A stretch of DNA of 64,000 bases, taken from contig NZ_CP014310.1 of NCBI RefSeq assembly GCF_001557535.2, forward strand, positions 372,001-436,000. Direction: 5' to 3'. Source of the DNA: Burkholderia sp. PAMC 26561 (lineage in GTDB: Bacteria; Pseudomonadota; Gammaproteobacteria; Burkholderiales; Burkholderiaceae). Below are positions 53,265 through 63,218 of the stretch, piece by piece (positions within the stretch are counted from its first letter, which is position 1; every line of letters begins with the position of its first letter). A program made the translations under genes and the position numbers. The notes below the pieces were generated by a model, which was not told where the DNA came from, did no database searches, and worked only from the letters and a program-made list of their open reading frames with translations.

Positions 53265-54149
53265 TCAGCTCGTCTGGAACGAAGCGCGCGCGAGGCTGCA
53301 CAGCAGCGTTGTAGCCTGCGACTTGTCATCATTGCGTCGGCTCATGATGATGGGCGAGCTCAGGCGCTCCACGACGTACCGATAAGCAACACCGTGTGCG
53401 CGCAAACCATCGACGCTCTTTGGGACGAGGCACACGCCCACGTTCGCTGCAACGAGTCCCAGCGCGGTCTGTAATTCGCGCACTGCGTGCACGGCTTTCG
53501 GCTCGAGCGCATGGTCGCGCATGGCCGATAACTGCTGGTCTGCATAGCTCGGGCGCGGAGTGCTCGGATATACGATCAAAGTTTCCTTAGCGATTGCCGC
53601 GAGCGTCAGCGGCTCATCGCGCATTGCAAGTGGATGATCTTGTGGCAATGCTACGATCAGCCGCTCCTCGACTAGCACTTCCCGCGCAAGCTGATCGTCG
53701 TCGAAACGCAGGCGCCCGAACCCTATGTCGATACGACCGCCTTTCAGCGCGCTGAGCTGTTCGATGGTGAACATTTCGATCAGCGACAACTCCATCTGCG
53801 GCGCGGCCTCGCGAAACGCACGGATCACCGTGGGCAACGGACCATACAACGTCGATGGCACGAAGCCGATCACCACGCGCTCCGCGAGTTGCGCAAGCCG
53901 GCGGGTGAGCGGCGCGATTTCGTCGGCCTCATTCAGGAGACGCTTTGCTTGCGTATAGAAGATTCGACCAGCCTCGGTCAGACGCAAGGGCCGCGCGCCG
54001 CGCGCGAACAGCGGCAAGCCAATGTCTTTCTCAATCTGCTGGATTTGGCGGCTTAGCGGCGGCTGTGTCATGTGCAGGCGATCTGCCGCGCGGGTGATGT
54101 TCATTTCCTCGGCAACGGCCACGAAATAACGAAGCTGGCGAAGTTCCAT
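53265..54149 (-). CDS. catR: CatR/BenM-type LysR regulator of catechol catabolism
   Basis: This 294-residue regulator starts MELRQLRYFVAVAEEMNITR, with the HTH LHMTQPPLSRQIQQIEKDIG, as in CatR, BenM and CatM. The effector domain follows (RVVIGFVPSTLYGPLPTVIR). It is divergent from catB across 89 bp that contain the ATAC-N7-GTAT box. CatR proteins activate cat genes in response to cis,cis-muconate and repress their own gene. Confidence 0.92.
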   Translation of the reverse strand: MELRQLRYFVAVAEEMNITRAADRLHMTQPPLSRQIQQIEKDIGLPLFARGARPLRLTEAGRIFYTQAKRLLNEADEIAPLTRRLAQLAERVVIGFVPSTLYGPLPTVIRAFREAAPQMELSLIEMFTIEQLSALKGGRIDIGFGRLRFDDDQLAREVLVEERLIVALPQDHPLAMRDEPLTLAAIAKETLIVYPSTPRPSYADQQLSAMRDHALEPKAVHAVRELQTALGLVAANVGVCLVPKSVDGLRAHGVAYRYVVERLSSPIIMSRRNDDKSQATTLLCSLARASFQTS

Positions 54150-54151
54150 GC

Positions 54152-54166
54152 ATACCCCTAAAGTAT
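54152..54166. promoter_or_regulatory. CatR/BenM binding box ATAC-N7-GTAT
   Basis: ATACCCCTAAAGTAT is an exact ATAC-N7-GTAT dyad, the recognition site known for CatM and BenM proteins. It is placed at the catR end of the catR-catB intergenic region, with a further GGTAT element about 10 bases downstream. Confidence 0.8.
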
Positions 54167-54238
54167 GAAAGTAGTCGGTATGGGTGTTGGACTTTCATGC
54201 AGGTTCGTTCGTAACATGAAGACCTTCAGGAGGACCGC

Positions 54239-55396
54239 ATGATACCAACACCGGTAAAAATAAGGGCTGTAGAGACGATTCTGCTGGACGTGCCGACGAT
54301 CCGTCCGCATCGGCTCTCGCTTGCGACCATGAATTGTCAGACGCTCGTGTTCGTCCGGGTTGAATGCGCCGACGGTATTGAAGGTGTGGGTGAAGGCACG
54401 ACGATCGGAGGACTTGCTTATGGCGAGGAGAGCCCGGAAAGCATAAAAGTCAATATCGATACTTATTTCGCGCCGCGCCTGATCGGCATGGACGCAACCC
54501 GGCCGGGTGCCGCGATGGCCGAGATGCGCTCGCTCTACCAAGGCAACCGGTTTGCGAAATGTGCGCTAGAAACCGCATTGTTCGATGCCCAGGCGCGACG
54601 CCTCGGCGTGCCGCTCTCCGAACTGTTTGGGGGCCGCGTGCGCGACAGCGTGGAGGTGGCGTGGACGCTCGCAAGCGGTGACACGGCGCGCGACATCGAA
54701 GAAGCGGAGCGGGTGCTGGAAAGCCGCAGGCATCGTGTTTTCAAGCTGAAGATCGGTTCTCGCGCGGTAGCCGACGATGTCGCACACGTGGTCGCGATCA
54801 GCGAGGCGCTTAGTGCGCGCGCCGAAGTCCGTATCGATGTGAACCAGGCGTGGTCGGAAGCCGACGCAATGTGGGCGCTGCCCCGTCTCGCCGATGCCAG
54901 CGTCAAGCTGATCGAACAACCGGTTGACGCGTCCGACCGCATGGGACTTAAGCGCTTGAGCAAACTCGGCCGCGTACCGATCATGGCGGATGAAGCGCTG
55001 CATGGCCCCGCCGATGCCTTCGCACTTGCAAGCATGCGCGCGGCCGATGTGTTCGCTGTGAAGATCGCGCAGTCGGGCGGACTTACAGGCGCAGCAAGCG
55101 TTGCTGCGATTGCACTCGCGGCGCATATCGATCTGTATGGCGGCACGATGCTCGAAGGCGCTGTCGGCACAATTGCGTCGGCGCAGTTGTTTAGCACATT
55201 CCCTTCACTCGCCTGGGGCACCGAGCTGTTCGGCCCGCTGTTACTCACCGAAGATATCCTCACCGAGCCTTTGCGCTACGAAAATTTCGCTTTGCACCTA
55301 CCGCGTGGACCGGGTCTGGGCGTGACGCTCGATTGGGAAAAAATCGGCCGTTTGCGACGCGATTCAAAAAGAAACGCGACGGTCTTCCAAAGCTGA
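54239..55396 (+). CDS. catB: Muconate cycloisomerase
   Basis: This 385-residue enolase-superfamily enzyme converts cis,cis-muconate to muconolactone using Mn2+. Visible residues are the KxK acid-base pair (VFKLKIGS), metal ligands in RIDVNQAW, LIEQPVD and IMADEAL, and the second Lys in VFAVKIAQSGG. The N-terminal segment ETILLDVPTIRPHRLSLATM is typical of CatB. An AGGAGG ribosome site lies upstream. It is the first gene of catBAC, under CatR. Confidence 0.94.
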   Translation: MIPTPVKIRAVETILLDVPTIRPHRLSLATMNCQTLVFVRVECADGIEGVGEGTTIGGLAYGEESPESIKVNIDTYFAPRLIGMDATRPGAAMAEMRSLYQGNRFAKCALETALFDAQARRLGVPLSELFGGRVRDSVEVAWTLASGDTARDIEEAERVLESRRHRVFKLKIGSRAVADDVAHVVAISEALSARAEVRIDVNQAWSEADAMWALPRLADASVKLIEQPVDASDRMGLKRLSKLGRVPIMADEALHGPADAFALASMRAADVFAVKIAQSGGLTGAASVAAIALAAHIDLYGGTMLEGAVGTIASAQLFSTFPSLAWGTELFGPLLLTEDILTEPLRYENFALHLPRGPGLGVTLDWEKIGRLRRDSKRNATVFQS

Positions 55397-55441
55397 GATT
55401 TTTTTGCTTCAAATCAAATTTCCAAACATAAGGAGACAATT

Positions 55442-56350
55442 GTGGACAAGCACATAATCGACGCACTGCTGCAGCAATTCAACGACAGCGCGACTGAAGC
55501 CGGCAACCCGCGCACGAAGATCATTGTAAACCGCATCATCCGCGATCTCTTTTATACAATCGAAGACCTCGATGTGCAGCCGGGCGAGTTCTGGACCGCA
55601 GTGAACTATCTTGCCGAAGCCGGCCAAAGCGGGGAACTGGGCCTCCTTGCGGCAGGACTCGGCTTCGAGCATTTCCTGGATCTGCGGCTTGACGAAGCAG
55701 AAGCGAAAGTAGGCCTCGAAGGCGGGACCCCACGCACAATAGAAGGGCCACTCTATGTCGCCGGTGCGCCGGTTTCCGAAACCTTTGCGCGCCTCGACGA
55801 TGGTACGGATCCCGGCGAGACGCTCGTCATGCGCGGCAAGGTGGTAGGCGAGGATGGCGCACCGCTCGCGGGCGCGCTGGTGGAGGTGTGGCATGCGAAT
55901 CATCTTGGCAGCTACTCGTACTTCGACCAGGCGCAGCCTGCATTCAATCTGCGCCGTTCGATCCGGACTGGCCACGACGGCAGCTACAGCTTTCGCAGCG
56001 TGGTGCCGGTAGGTTACAGCGTACCGCCGCAAGGCAAGACGCAACTTCTGCTTGATCAACTGGGTCGTCACGGGCACCGTCCGGCCCATATTCATTTTTT
56101 CGTCTCCGCTCCGGGCTTCAGAAAACTGACTACGCAAGTCAATATCGACGGCGATCCCTATCTGTGGGACGACTTCGCATTCGCGACTCGCGACGGCCTT
56201 GTGCCCGAGCTGAAAAAAGCTGAAGGCGATGCCGGCAAGCCTTACGGAATCGAAGGGAGTTTTGCGCTGATCGATTTCGATTTCGCGCTGTTCAAGGAGC
56301 GCGATGCCGTCCCAGCAGCGGAAGTCGAACGTACTCGTGCACAAGCCTAG
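55442..56350 (+). CDS. catA: Catechol 1,2-dioxygenase (intradiol)
   Basis: This 302-residue Fe(III) intradiol dioxygenase converts catechol to cis,cis-muconate. It has the N-terminal helical dimerisation and lipid-binding domain and the catalytic barrel: VEVWHANHLGSYSYFDQAQP, IRTGHDGSYSFRSVVPVGYS and RPAHIHFFVSAPGFRKL (HxH iron ligands). Start GTG 55442 follows AAGGAG. It lies 45 bp after catB. The protein is full length with all signature residues. Confidence 0.95.
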   Translation: MDKHIIDALLQQFNDSATEAGNPRTKIIVNRIIRDLFYTIEDLDVQPGEFWTAVNYLAEAGQSGELGLLAAGLGFEHFLDLRLDEAEAKVGLEGGTPRTIEGPLYVAGAPVSETFARLDDGTDPGETLVMRGKVVGEDGAPLAGALVEVWHANHLGSYSYFDQAQPAFNLRRSIRTGHDGSYSFRSVVPVGYSVPPQGKTQLLLDQLGRHGHRPAHIHFFVSAPGFRKLTTQVNIDGDPYLWDDFAFATRDGLVPELKKAEGDAGKPYGIEGSFALIDFDFALFKERDAVPAAEVERTRAQA

Positions 56351-56435
56351 ATTGTCAAGTAACAGCGCTGTTCATACCGTGCTCGCAAAGTCGCGCGCAC
56401 GGTTTTCATTTTTTCCGAGCGGGACTAGGGGAGTC

Positions 56436-56729
56436 ATGATGCTGTTTCACGTTGAGATGACCGTCAACCTTCCAGTTGACACGGATGCGGTACGCGCAGC
56501 ACGATTGAAGGCCGACGAGAAAGCGATGGCGCAGAAACTGCAGGAAGCCGGGGTGTGGCGACACTTGTGGCGCATCGTTGGGCAGTATGCGAATGTAAGC
56601 ATCTTCGAAGTGGAAAGCCCGACGCATCTGCACGAGATACTCAGCCAATTGCCGCTCTTTCCGTATATGAACGTCCAGGTGAGGGCGCTTTGCCGGCATC
56701 CTTCGTCGGTACATGCAGGCGACCGGTAA
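56436..56729 (+). CDS. catC: Muconolactone delta-isomerase
   Basis: This 97-residue decameric isomerase converts muconolactone to 3-oxoadipate enol-lactone. The start MMLFHVEMTVNLPVDTDAVR, the middle EAGVWRHLWRIVGQYANVSI, and HEILSQLPLFPYMNVQVRAL are diagnostic. Two ATGs (56436 and 56439) are possible. It is the last gene of catBAC. No 3-oxoadipate enol-lactonase or later genes follow, so those must be elsewhere in the genome. Confidence 0.95.
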   Translation: MMLFHVEMTVNLPVDTDAVRAARLKADEKAMAQKLQEAGVWRHLWRIVGQYANVSIFEVESPTHLHEILSQLPLFPYMNVQVRALCRHPSSVHAGDR

Positions 56730-56763
56730 GCCGCGCGCCCTCAGGCAACATGCAACGCCGGCT

Positions 56764-57729
56764 TTAACGCACCCGCAAGGTATCCGACGGCGACTCGCCA
56801 AAAATCGCCTTATATGCCATTGCGAACCGTCCGAGATGCGTGAATCCGCAATCGAGCGCGATTTCGGCAACGCGCACATTGGCGGGTGCTTCGCGTAAAG
56901 CGTCGCGAGCGCGTTCCAAGCGTAACTGGCGCACGAACTGCATCGGGCTTACGCCCTTGAAACGCTGAAATCCGTCGTGCAGTGTCCTTACGGAAACACC
57001 CGCGGCGTTGGCTATCGCGAGCAATTCGAGCGGCTCGCTGCAATGCTCTTTTATGAAGGCCTCTGCGCGCTTTATGAATGCAGGCGATACGGGCCTTGCG
57101 GCCTGACCGCTCGATTGCGCCGTCTGACCTGCGTGCCCAGTTGCAAAAAGATCGATCAGTAGGCGTTCGAGTTGCACGGCGACGCCGGGGTTGGATCGGG
57201 CACACGCAAGCAGTTCCGCCGAGCTTGCAACGAGCTCGAGTTGCTGCATCCACCCACGCAAACGGACGCCGCCGACCGGCACGACCGATGCAAGCTCCCC
57301 TGCTGTTAGGCCCGTCTGCAGTTCGAGCGCGACTGGATCGATTCGCAGCACAAACTGCTCGGAGCCAGGCGAGAGATGCGCATCAAATGCCTGGCCCGGC
57401 GCGCACAGCACTCCTTGCTTGCGGTTCACCTGCATCGAGCGCCCCATCGTACGCACTTCGGCCTCGCCCACGACACAGAACATCAGGAGGTAATAGCCGT
57501 CTACCGCTTTTACATCGACACGCATCGCATCACCAAAGCCGATTGTTCCGAGGCCCAATCCGCCCAGTTTCACGAAGTCCATATACGAACGGCCGCTACC
57601 TGAGCCTGCTGGCACGAGCGCGTGCGGCTGCATGACGCGTGAGATCAACTCGCGTGTTTCATCGAGATCCGTCGATTCGAACAGTCGATAGCTTCGCAAT
57701 GCGTCGGCATGAAAAGCGGCGGGAGACAT
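56764..57729 (-). CDS. andR: AraC-family regulator (AndR/AntR-like)
   Basis: This 321-residue activator has a cupin-like effector half and two C-terminal AraC helix-turn-helix motifs (ANAAGVSVRTLHDGFQRFKG and VAEIALDCGFTHLGRFAMAY). ATG 57729 (MSPAAFHADALRSYRLFEST) is chosen over an upstream frame start. It is divergent from the wrecked anthranilate-dioxygenase-type gene at 57950, the arrangement of andR-andAc in Burkholderia. It therefore probably once activated that operon in response to anthranilate and is now without its local target. Confidence 0.8.
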   Translation of the reverse strand: MSPAAFHADALRSYRLFESTDLDETRELISRVMQPHALVPAGSGSGRSYMDFVKLGGLGLGTIGFGDAMRVDVKAVDGYYLLMFCVVGEAEVRTMGRSMQVNRKQGVLCAPGQAFDAHLSPGSEQFVLRIDPVALELQTGLTAGELASVVPVGGVRLRGWMQQLELVASSAELLACARSNPGVAVQLERLLIDLFATGHAGQTAQSSGQAARPVSPAFIKRAEAFIKEHCSEPLELLAIANAAGVSVRTLHDGFQRFKGVSPMQFVRQLRLERARDALREAPANVRVAEIALDCGFTHLGRFAMAYKAIFGESPSDTLRVR

Positions 57730-57949
57730 GGATTTGTCCGTTGAGCAAAAGCGATGGCAACGATGGTACTGCAACTCCGCCCGGCAACGCACGGCAGATT
57801 TCTGCCGGAATTGGAGAACGCGGCATGCAGGCGACCGTTACTGGATAGACCAACTATTTTGGCGCGCCAAAAATCGATTTATACAAGATTTCCACTAAAA
57901 GGAATATTCGCCATGCAAACGAACGGACGTGCTTGGTGCAACGTACGCG
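57730..57949. promoter_or_regulatory. Divergent promoter region andR / andAc-like
   Basis: 220 bp between the AraC gene and the oxygenase remnant. It should hold both promoters and the AraC binding sites. I could not single out a site with confidence. Confidence 0.35.
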
Positions 57950-58757
57950 ATGTCCGCAGTGCACGAAACGCCCTTACGACGTATGGATTCGGCAGACGGC
58001 GACGGGGTTGCCTTCCCGCACGATGACGGCTCACGGGTGCCCTTCAAGGTTTTCAGCTCACAAGCGGTTTATAACCGGGAACAGGAGCGCATCTATCGCG
58101 GGCCGACTTGGAATTTTGTCGCGCTCGAAGCGGAAAGCCTCAAACCGGGTGACTTCAAGAGTACGTTCGTGGGTGACACGCCCGTAGTGGTCACGCGTAG
58201 CGACGACTGGATGCTGGCAGCCTGGGTAAATCGCTGTGCACATCGCGGTGCGTCGGTATGCCGGAAATCGCGCGGCAACGCGAGCTCGCATACATGCGTC
58301 TACTATCAGTGGAGCTTCGACAAAAGCGGCAACCTGCTCGGCGTTCCAATTCGCCGGGGCAGAAGGGCATGGCAGGCATGCCCGCCAATTTCGATCCGAA
58401 GAATCACAGTCTCAGGAAATCGCGCGTCGAGAGTTACCGCGGCTTGGTATTCGCCACCTTCAGCGAAACGCTGGAGCCGTTGCCCGAAGATCTGGGCAGT
58501 CCATGCAGCTGGATGGCGCCATCGAGGCGAATGGAAGAAGCGCAGTGGCTATCACCGACGGTCGCTGATCGAAAATCCGATGTACCGGTATAGAATGCTC
58601 ATGGGGAAATGTGTTTCGGCGCGCTGCATTGGTTCACAAGCGACGGAGGTCGCCATCCGTGTTGGCTCCATCAACCAAATGGTCACGCGTGCACGCCCGC
58701 AGTCCTGCGTATTTCATGAATTTAGGATCGCGGGTGAACGCCCGCCTGCACGATCTA
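57950..58757 (+). pseudogene. andAc: Anthranilate 1,2-dioxygenase large-subunit remnant (andAc-like)
   Basis: The start at ATG 57950 (MSAVHETPLRRMDSADGDGV) leads into a Rieske domain (NRCAHRGASVCRKSRGNASS then HTCVYYQWSF). The last Rieske ligand, normally His in CxxH, is Tyr (codon TAT). Near 58350-58370 the frame shifts: GNLLGVPIRRG is followed in another frame by KGMAGMPANFDPKNHSLRKS and RGLVFATFSETLEPLPEDLG. Homology then fades, and the gene is cut by an IS110 at 58758. The catalytic iron domain is absent. Missing ligand, frameshift and truncation leave no function. Confidence 0.82.
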
Positions 58758-60071
58758 TTTTTGCAACATGTATGGACGCCCCCGGCTTGTCAAACGATTC
58801 ATTCCGTGATGGTTCGAAGGTGGAGATTGCAGCCATGTATCCGGACTTCATGTCAGGCTCATGCCTGCTGTCCCTGATGGAATTCGCTGGTCGGCGCCTT
58901 ATCAACGCTGCGAGCTTCACGCTCGTGTTGCAAATCAGGCTTCTGCTAACCGCGGTCTGACCGTCTTGCCATCACTGTTTGATCGCCTGAGCAATCGTTG
59001 GTCTGGGAAATAACTTTTGAATGCGTTGGTCTCCTTGAATTCAGGTCTGCGTAGCTGGTCGCACCTCAGCAGACATGTAATCAGAACGGAAATCCCGATT
59101 ATGTGCGAGCAGCGCCCAGATGATGCGCGCATTCTTGTTCGCCAGCGCGACGGCGGTCACATTGACATTTCGTCGCGCAAGCGACGTTTGGAGCCAACCG
59201 CCTGTTGCACCTTTGAGCTTCGCTCTGTAGATGACCGCGCGGGCGCCGTGGATAAGCAGTGTTCGCAGATAAGGGTCCCCTCGCTTACTGATACCCAGCA
59301 ACACGTTCTTTCCACCGCTCGAATTCTGTCGGGGAACGAGACCGAGCCACGCAGCCAACTGACGACCGCTGGAGAAGTTCCGCGCATTGCCTATGGTTGC
59401 GGTCAGCGCACTGGCAGTAATCGGACCGATCCCAGGGACTTGCGCGAGCTTGCAACTCAACTCACAGTTCCGATGCCACGCTTCGATCTGGGCTCCGATT
59501 TCGTCGACCTGGCGGTGGAGTTCCTTCAGGTGTTCCATCAGTCTCTGCACGAGCAGTCGGAACGTGCTCGGGAGTTCATTGGTCGCGTCTTCGATCAATT
59601 CCGGCACCTGCTTGGCAATGTGCGTAATACCTTGAGCAACAACCAGTCCAAATTCCGCAAGCAACCCTCGGATCTGGTTAGCCTGCGCGGTACGGGCTTT
59701 GACGAAGCCTTGACGAGCCCGATGCAGCGACAGTACAGCCTGTTGCTCGACGTTTTTGATGGGCACAAATCTCATGTTTGGTCGTGCGACGGCCTCGCAA
59801 ATCGCCTCAGCATCTGCGACATCATTTTTATTGGTCTTGACATAGGGTTTGACGAACTGCGGCGCCATCAGACAGACCGTGTGGCCAAAGGCTTGCAGTT
59901 TTCTCGCCCAGTAGTGCGCACTGCCACAGGCTTCCATCCCGACAACGCATGGCGGTATATTTGCAAAAAATTCAGCAACCTGAGCTCGCTTTAGGGAAGC
60001 TCTGCAAAACTGCTGCATTTAGCGAAGGCATGCATTACCCTAAATGGAGTTTATGGAAATGGAGTGACGCG

Positions 60072-60602
60072 ATGACGCAACTTCATCTTGGGCTGGATTT
60101 GTCGACGAAGCGCACTCGCAAAAGGGAGTTTCTAGACGAAATGAGGCGTGTGGTGCCGTGGTCGAAGCTGATTGCCTTGATCGAGCCGCATTACCCTAAG
60201 GGTAAGACTGGGCGACCGCCATTTCCTGTCGCGACGATGTTGCAAATCCACTTCATGCAGCAATGGTTTGGTCTGTCGGACCCTGCGATGGAAGAAGCTT
60301 TATACGACGTTCCGTTGTATCGCGAATTTGCGGGTCTTGATGGCGCCATGACGCGCTTGCCGGACGAGACTACGATCCTTCGTTTCCGACACCTACTTGA
60401 GACACATGGCATCGCCGCCCAGATGCTCACACTGGTCAATGAGATCCTGATCGACAAAGGGTTGATGCTCAAGGCTGGCTCGGCCGTAGACGCGACGCTA
60501 ATCGCCGCGCCAAGTTCGACCAAGAATGGCTCAGGTAAGCGCGATCCCGAAATGCATCAGACGCAAAAAGGTCGCACCTGGTACTTTGGGATGAAAGCGC
60601 AT
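60072..60602 (+). CDS. IS5-family transposase, 5' exon
   Basis: 177 codons from ATG 60072 (MTQLHLGLDLSTKRTRKREF) encode the IS5 N-terminal part and the first DDE region (GSAVDATLIAAPSSTKNGSG), then ...WYFGMKAH up to the intron. The coding sequence is cut at a codon boundary and continues at 62796-63218. If the intron splices, a complete 317-residue transposase results; otherwise translation runs into the intron and stops at 60656. Confidence 0.85.
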
Positions 60603-62795
60603 GTGCGACCTGCAAGTCGCCTGAATTTCTGTTCGACGCAACGTGATCCGTTGTGATTGAACCGGCTGTTCCATCAGCCGTTTCCTACCCAGACATGCGG
60701 AGCCGGCAACGGCTCGGTGTGAAGCTCTGGGGACAATGTAACCGCCGATATTATCGGTACGCGGACCCGCGAGGGAAAGCAGAATCTGCCAGCACAAGGG
60801 CGGTGAGGGACTAGGAACGAGCGGTAACGACCAACATAAGTGAACCTCTATAAACGTCGTCATCATTGACAAGCCAAATGTGCTGACAGGCTTGAGCCAA
60901 AATGGCACGCGGCAAGGTATGGCCTCTGTGTGCTGGGCCATCGTGGACATTGCGCCGCCGGCGGATAGGAGGGGTCCGCCCCGCTCTGAAATTCTTGCGG
61001 AACAGGATAAGCCCGTAGGGCTGCCGGCGACGGCAGGCGAACCGCAAGGAACGCTGTTGGTGCTGCGGGTAAAGGATCGCGGAAAAAGCGAACGCCCTCC
61101 TGTAATGGGATGGATACCGGCTGCACGATGGCCGGACGCGAAAGCGGGCAGACTTCCGTGTGGTCATTCATGGCGAGAGAACTTGATTAATCGTTATACG
61201 AGGGAAAGCAGATGACGGCTATCGACGGTACTGCGCAAGCAGCGTCGCTCGGGGCTGGTGCACCCTCGCACCCCACCAGGATGTGGAGTCAGGCTGATTG
61301 GCCTCGCATCAAGGACGAGGTGAAACGACTCCAGGCACGTATCGCTCAGGCAACCAAGGAAGGCAGATGGGGCAAAGTAAGTGCCCTGCAGCGTCTGCTG
61401 ACCCGCTCGCATAGCGGCAAAATGCTAGCCGTGAAACGAGTGACAGAGAATCGCGGCAAGAGAACGCCGGGCGTTGACGGCAAGATTTGGCCAACTCCGG
61501 CGGCCAAATGGAAAGGGATGGAGGCGATGCAACACCACGGCTATCGTGCGTTGCCGCTTCGACGTATCTACATCCCAAAGAGCAACGGCAAGAAGCGTCC
61601 GTTAGGAATTCCTCGCATGCTATGCAGAGCCATGCAGGCGCTATGGAAGCTCGCGTTGGAGCCCATTGCGGAAAGCTTGGCGGATCCAAACTCGTATGGG
61701 TTTCGGCCCAAACGTTCGACTGCCGACGCCATTGAGTGTTGTTTTACCACGCTGGCGAAGCGTAAGTCACCAGAGTGGGTTTTAGAGGGCGACATCCGTG
61801 GCTGTTTCGATAATTTTAGCCACGACTGGATCCTCAAACATATACCAATGGATAAGGTGGTCCTGCGGCGATGGCTTAAGGCCGGATTTATCGACAAAGG
61901 CACCCTGTTCGCGACTGAGGCGGGAACTCCGCAAGGGGGCATCATCTCGCCCGTCATCGCAAACATGACGTTGGATGGACTTGAAGCGGCAGTAGATGCC
62001 AGCGTAGGGCCGACGCCACGCGCGCGCCGAAAAGTCAAAGTCAACGTCAATCGGTATGCCGACGACTTCGTCGTAACCGGAGTATCGAAAGAGATCCTGG
62101 AACAAAACGTACTCCCTGCGATCAAGCAATTCCTGATCGTTCGGGGTCTGGAACTCTCGGAAGAGAAAACCAGAGTCACTCACATCGCCGATGGGTTCGA
62201 TTTCCTTGGGCAGAATGTACGTAAGTACGGCGGTAAGCTGCTCATCAAACCGGCCAACAAGAGCGTGAAGGCCCTGTTGGAAAAGGTCAGGGAAATCGTG
62301 AAGCAGAACAGAAGCGCCACACAGACGAATCTTATTTTACAACTCAACCCTGTGATTCGAGGTTGGGCCATGTACCACCGCCATGTGGTTTCCAAGTCTT
62401 GCTTTACGTCGATAGATGCTCACATTTGGCGCCTCTTATGGACCTGGGCCATGCGTCGGCATCCCAATAAAGGCACGGGGTGGGTGAAGAACAGATACTT
62501 CCGGGTAGAGGGAAATCGTACTTGGGCATTTACGGCGCGGACTAACGACCGCGGAGTAATTCGGTTGTTCCGAGCCACGATGATTTCAATTGTTCGCCAC
62601 GTCAAGATACGTGGGCAGGCAAATCCCTTTGATCCTGCGTGGTCGTCTTACTTTGCTCGTCGCGAAGCCGCGATCGATGATTGATTGCTCGGTCCTGCTA
62701 TAGGGGCTGAGGAATGGCTTGAGCCGGATGCGGGGTGACTCGCACGTCCGGTTCTTAGGGGGCGGTGGCGCAGCAATGCGCTGCTGCTACCCGAC
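60603..62795 (+). mobile_element. Group II intron (complete, 2193 bp)
   Basis: The 5' end is GTGCGACC, matching the GUGYG consensus. The 3' end ...CTACCCGAC ends in AC, matching AY. Domain V is at 62721-62754 (GAGCCGGATGCGGGG ... CGCACGTCCGGTTC) with the AGC triad. Domain VI lies at about 62757-62795. A reverse-transcriptase gene occupies domain IV. Removing the element joins GCGCAT to GTCGGC and restores the IS5 frame (GMKAHVGVDAESG), which fixes both boundaries to the base. Confidence 0.93.
61212..62684 (+). CDS. ltrA: Group II intron reverse transcriptase/maturase
   Basis: This 490-residue intron-encoded protein has RT domains from about residue 60 to 330 with GVDGKIW, LGIPRML, SYGFRPKRSTADAI, GTPQGGIISPVIAN and the catalytic YADD at 282-285 (NRYADDFVVTG). 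The maturase (X) domain follows (LNPVIRGWAMYHRHVVSK). The C-terminus ends HVKIRGQANPFDPAWSSYF and a few more residues. No Cys-pair HNH endonuclease is present, so insertion would depend on nicked or replicating DNA targets. It promotes splicing and retrohoming of its intron. It appears intact. Confidence 0.93.
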   Translation: MTAIDGTAQAASLGAGAPSHPTRMWSQADWPRIKDEVKRLQARIAQATKEGRWGKVSALQRLLTRSHSGKMLAVKRVTENRGKRTPGVDGKIWPTPAAKWKGMEAMQHHGYRALPLRRIYIPKSNGKKRPLGIPRMLCRAMQALWKLALEPIAESLADPNSYGFRPKRSTADAIECCFTTLAKRKSPEWVLEGDIRGCFDNFSHDWILKHIPMDKVVLRRWLKAGFIDKGTLFATEAGTPQGGIISPVIANMTLDGLEAAVDASVGPTPRARRKVKVNVNRYADDFVVTGVSKEILEQNVLPAIKQFLIVRGLELSEEKTRVTHIADGFDFLGQNVRKYGGKLLIKPANKSVKALLEKVREIVKQNRSATQTNLILQLNPVIRGWAMYHRHVVSKSCFTSIDAHIWRLLWTWAMRRHPNKGTGWVKNRYFRVEGNRTWAFTARTNDRGVIRLFRATMISIVRHVKIRGQANPFDPAWSSYFARREAAIDD

Positions 62796-63218
62796 GTCGG
62801 CGTGGACGCAGAATCAGGCCTCGTTCATACCGTCATCGGCACTGCCGCAAACGTGCATGACATCAACGCGGCACAGGCGCTGTTGCACGGTGAAGAAACG
62901 GATGTGTACGCTGACGCCGGATATCAAGGCATCGAGAAACGTGAGTCAACTCGCGCGGTACGATGGCACGTTGCGATGCGCCCAGGCAAACGAAGGAAGC
63001 TGAACCTGAAAGACCCGCTCGATGCAATTTACGACCAGATTGAACGCTTGAAAGCCGGCATCCGCGCGAAGGTTGAGCATCCATTTCGGATTCTCAAGCG
63101 ACAGTTTGGATACGTGAAGACGCGATACCGAGGCTTGGCAAAAAACACCGCACAGATCACAACACTGTTCGCATTGGGTAATCTGTGGATGGTGCGCAAG
63201 TCAATGAAAAACCCTTGA
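62796..63218 (+). CDS. IS5-family transposase, 3' exon
   Basis: 141 codons including the stop, starting with GTCGGCGTGGACGC (VGVDAESGLVHTVIGTAANV). It carries the second DDE region (YADAGYQGIEKRES) and the Glu region (KVEHPFRILKRQFGYVKTRY), and ends LWMVRKSMKNP. It continues the 60072-60602 exon after intron removal. It has no start of its own at the exon edge. Confidence 0.85.
   Translation, partial: VGVDAESGLVHTVIGTAANVHDINAAQALLHGEETDVYADAGYQGIEKRESTRAVRWHVAMRPGKRRKLNLKDPLDAIYDQIERLKAGIRAKVEHPFRILKRQFGYVKTRYRGLAKNTAQITTLFALGNLWMVRKSMKNP

Noticed and set aside
59036..59046. GAATTCAG at the IS110 transposase stop (also at 18612) as operators
   Set aside because: It is part of the IS coding sequence, without symmetry or promoter boxes.
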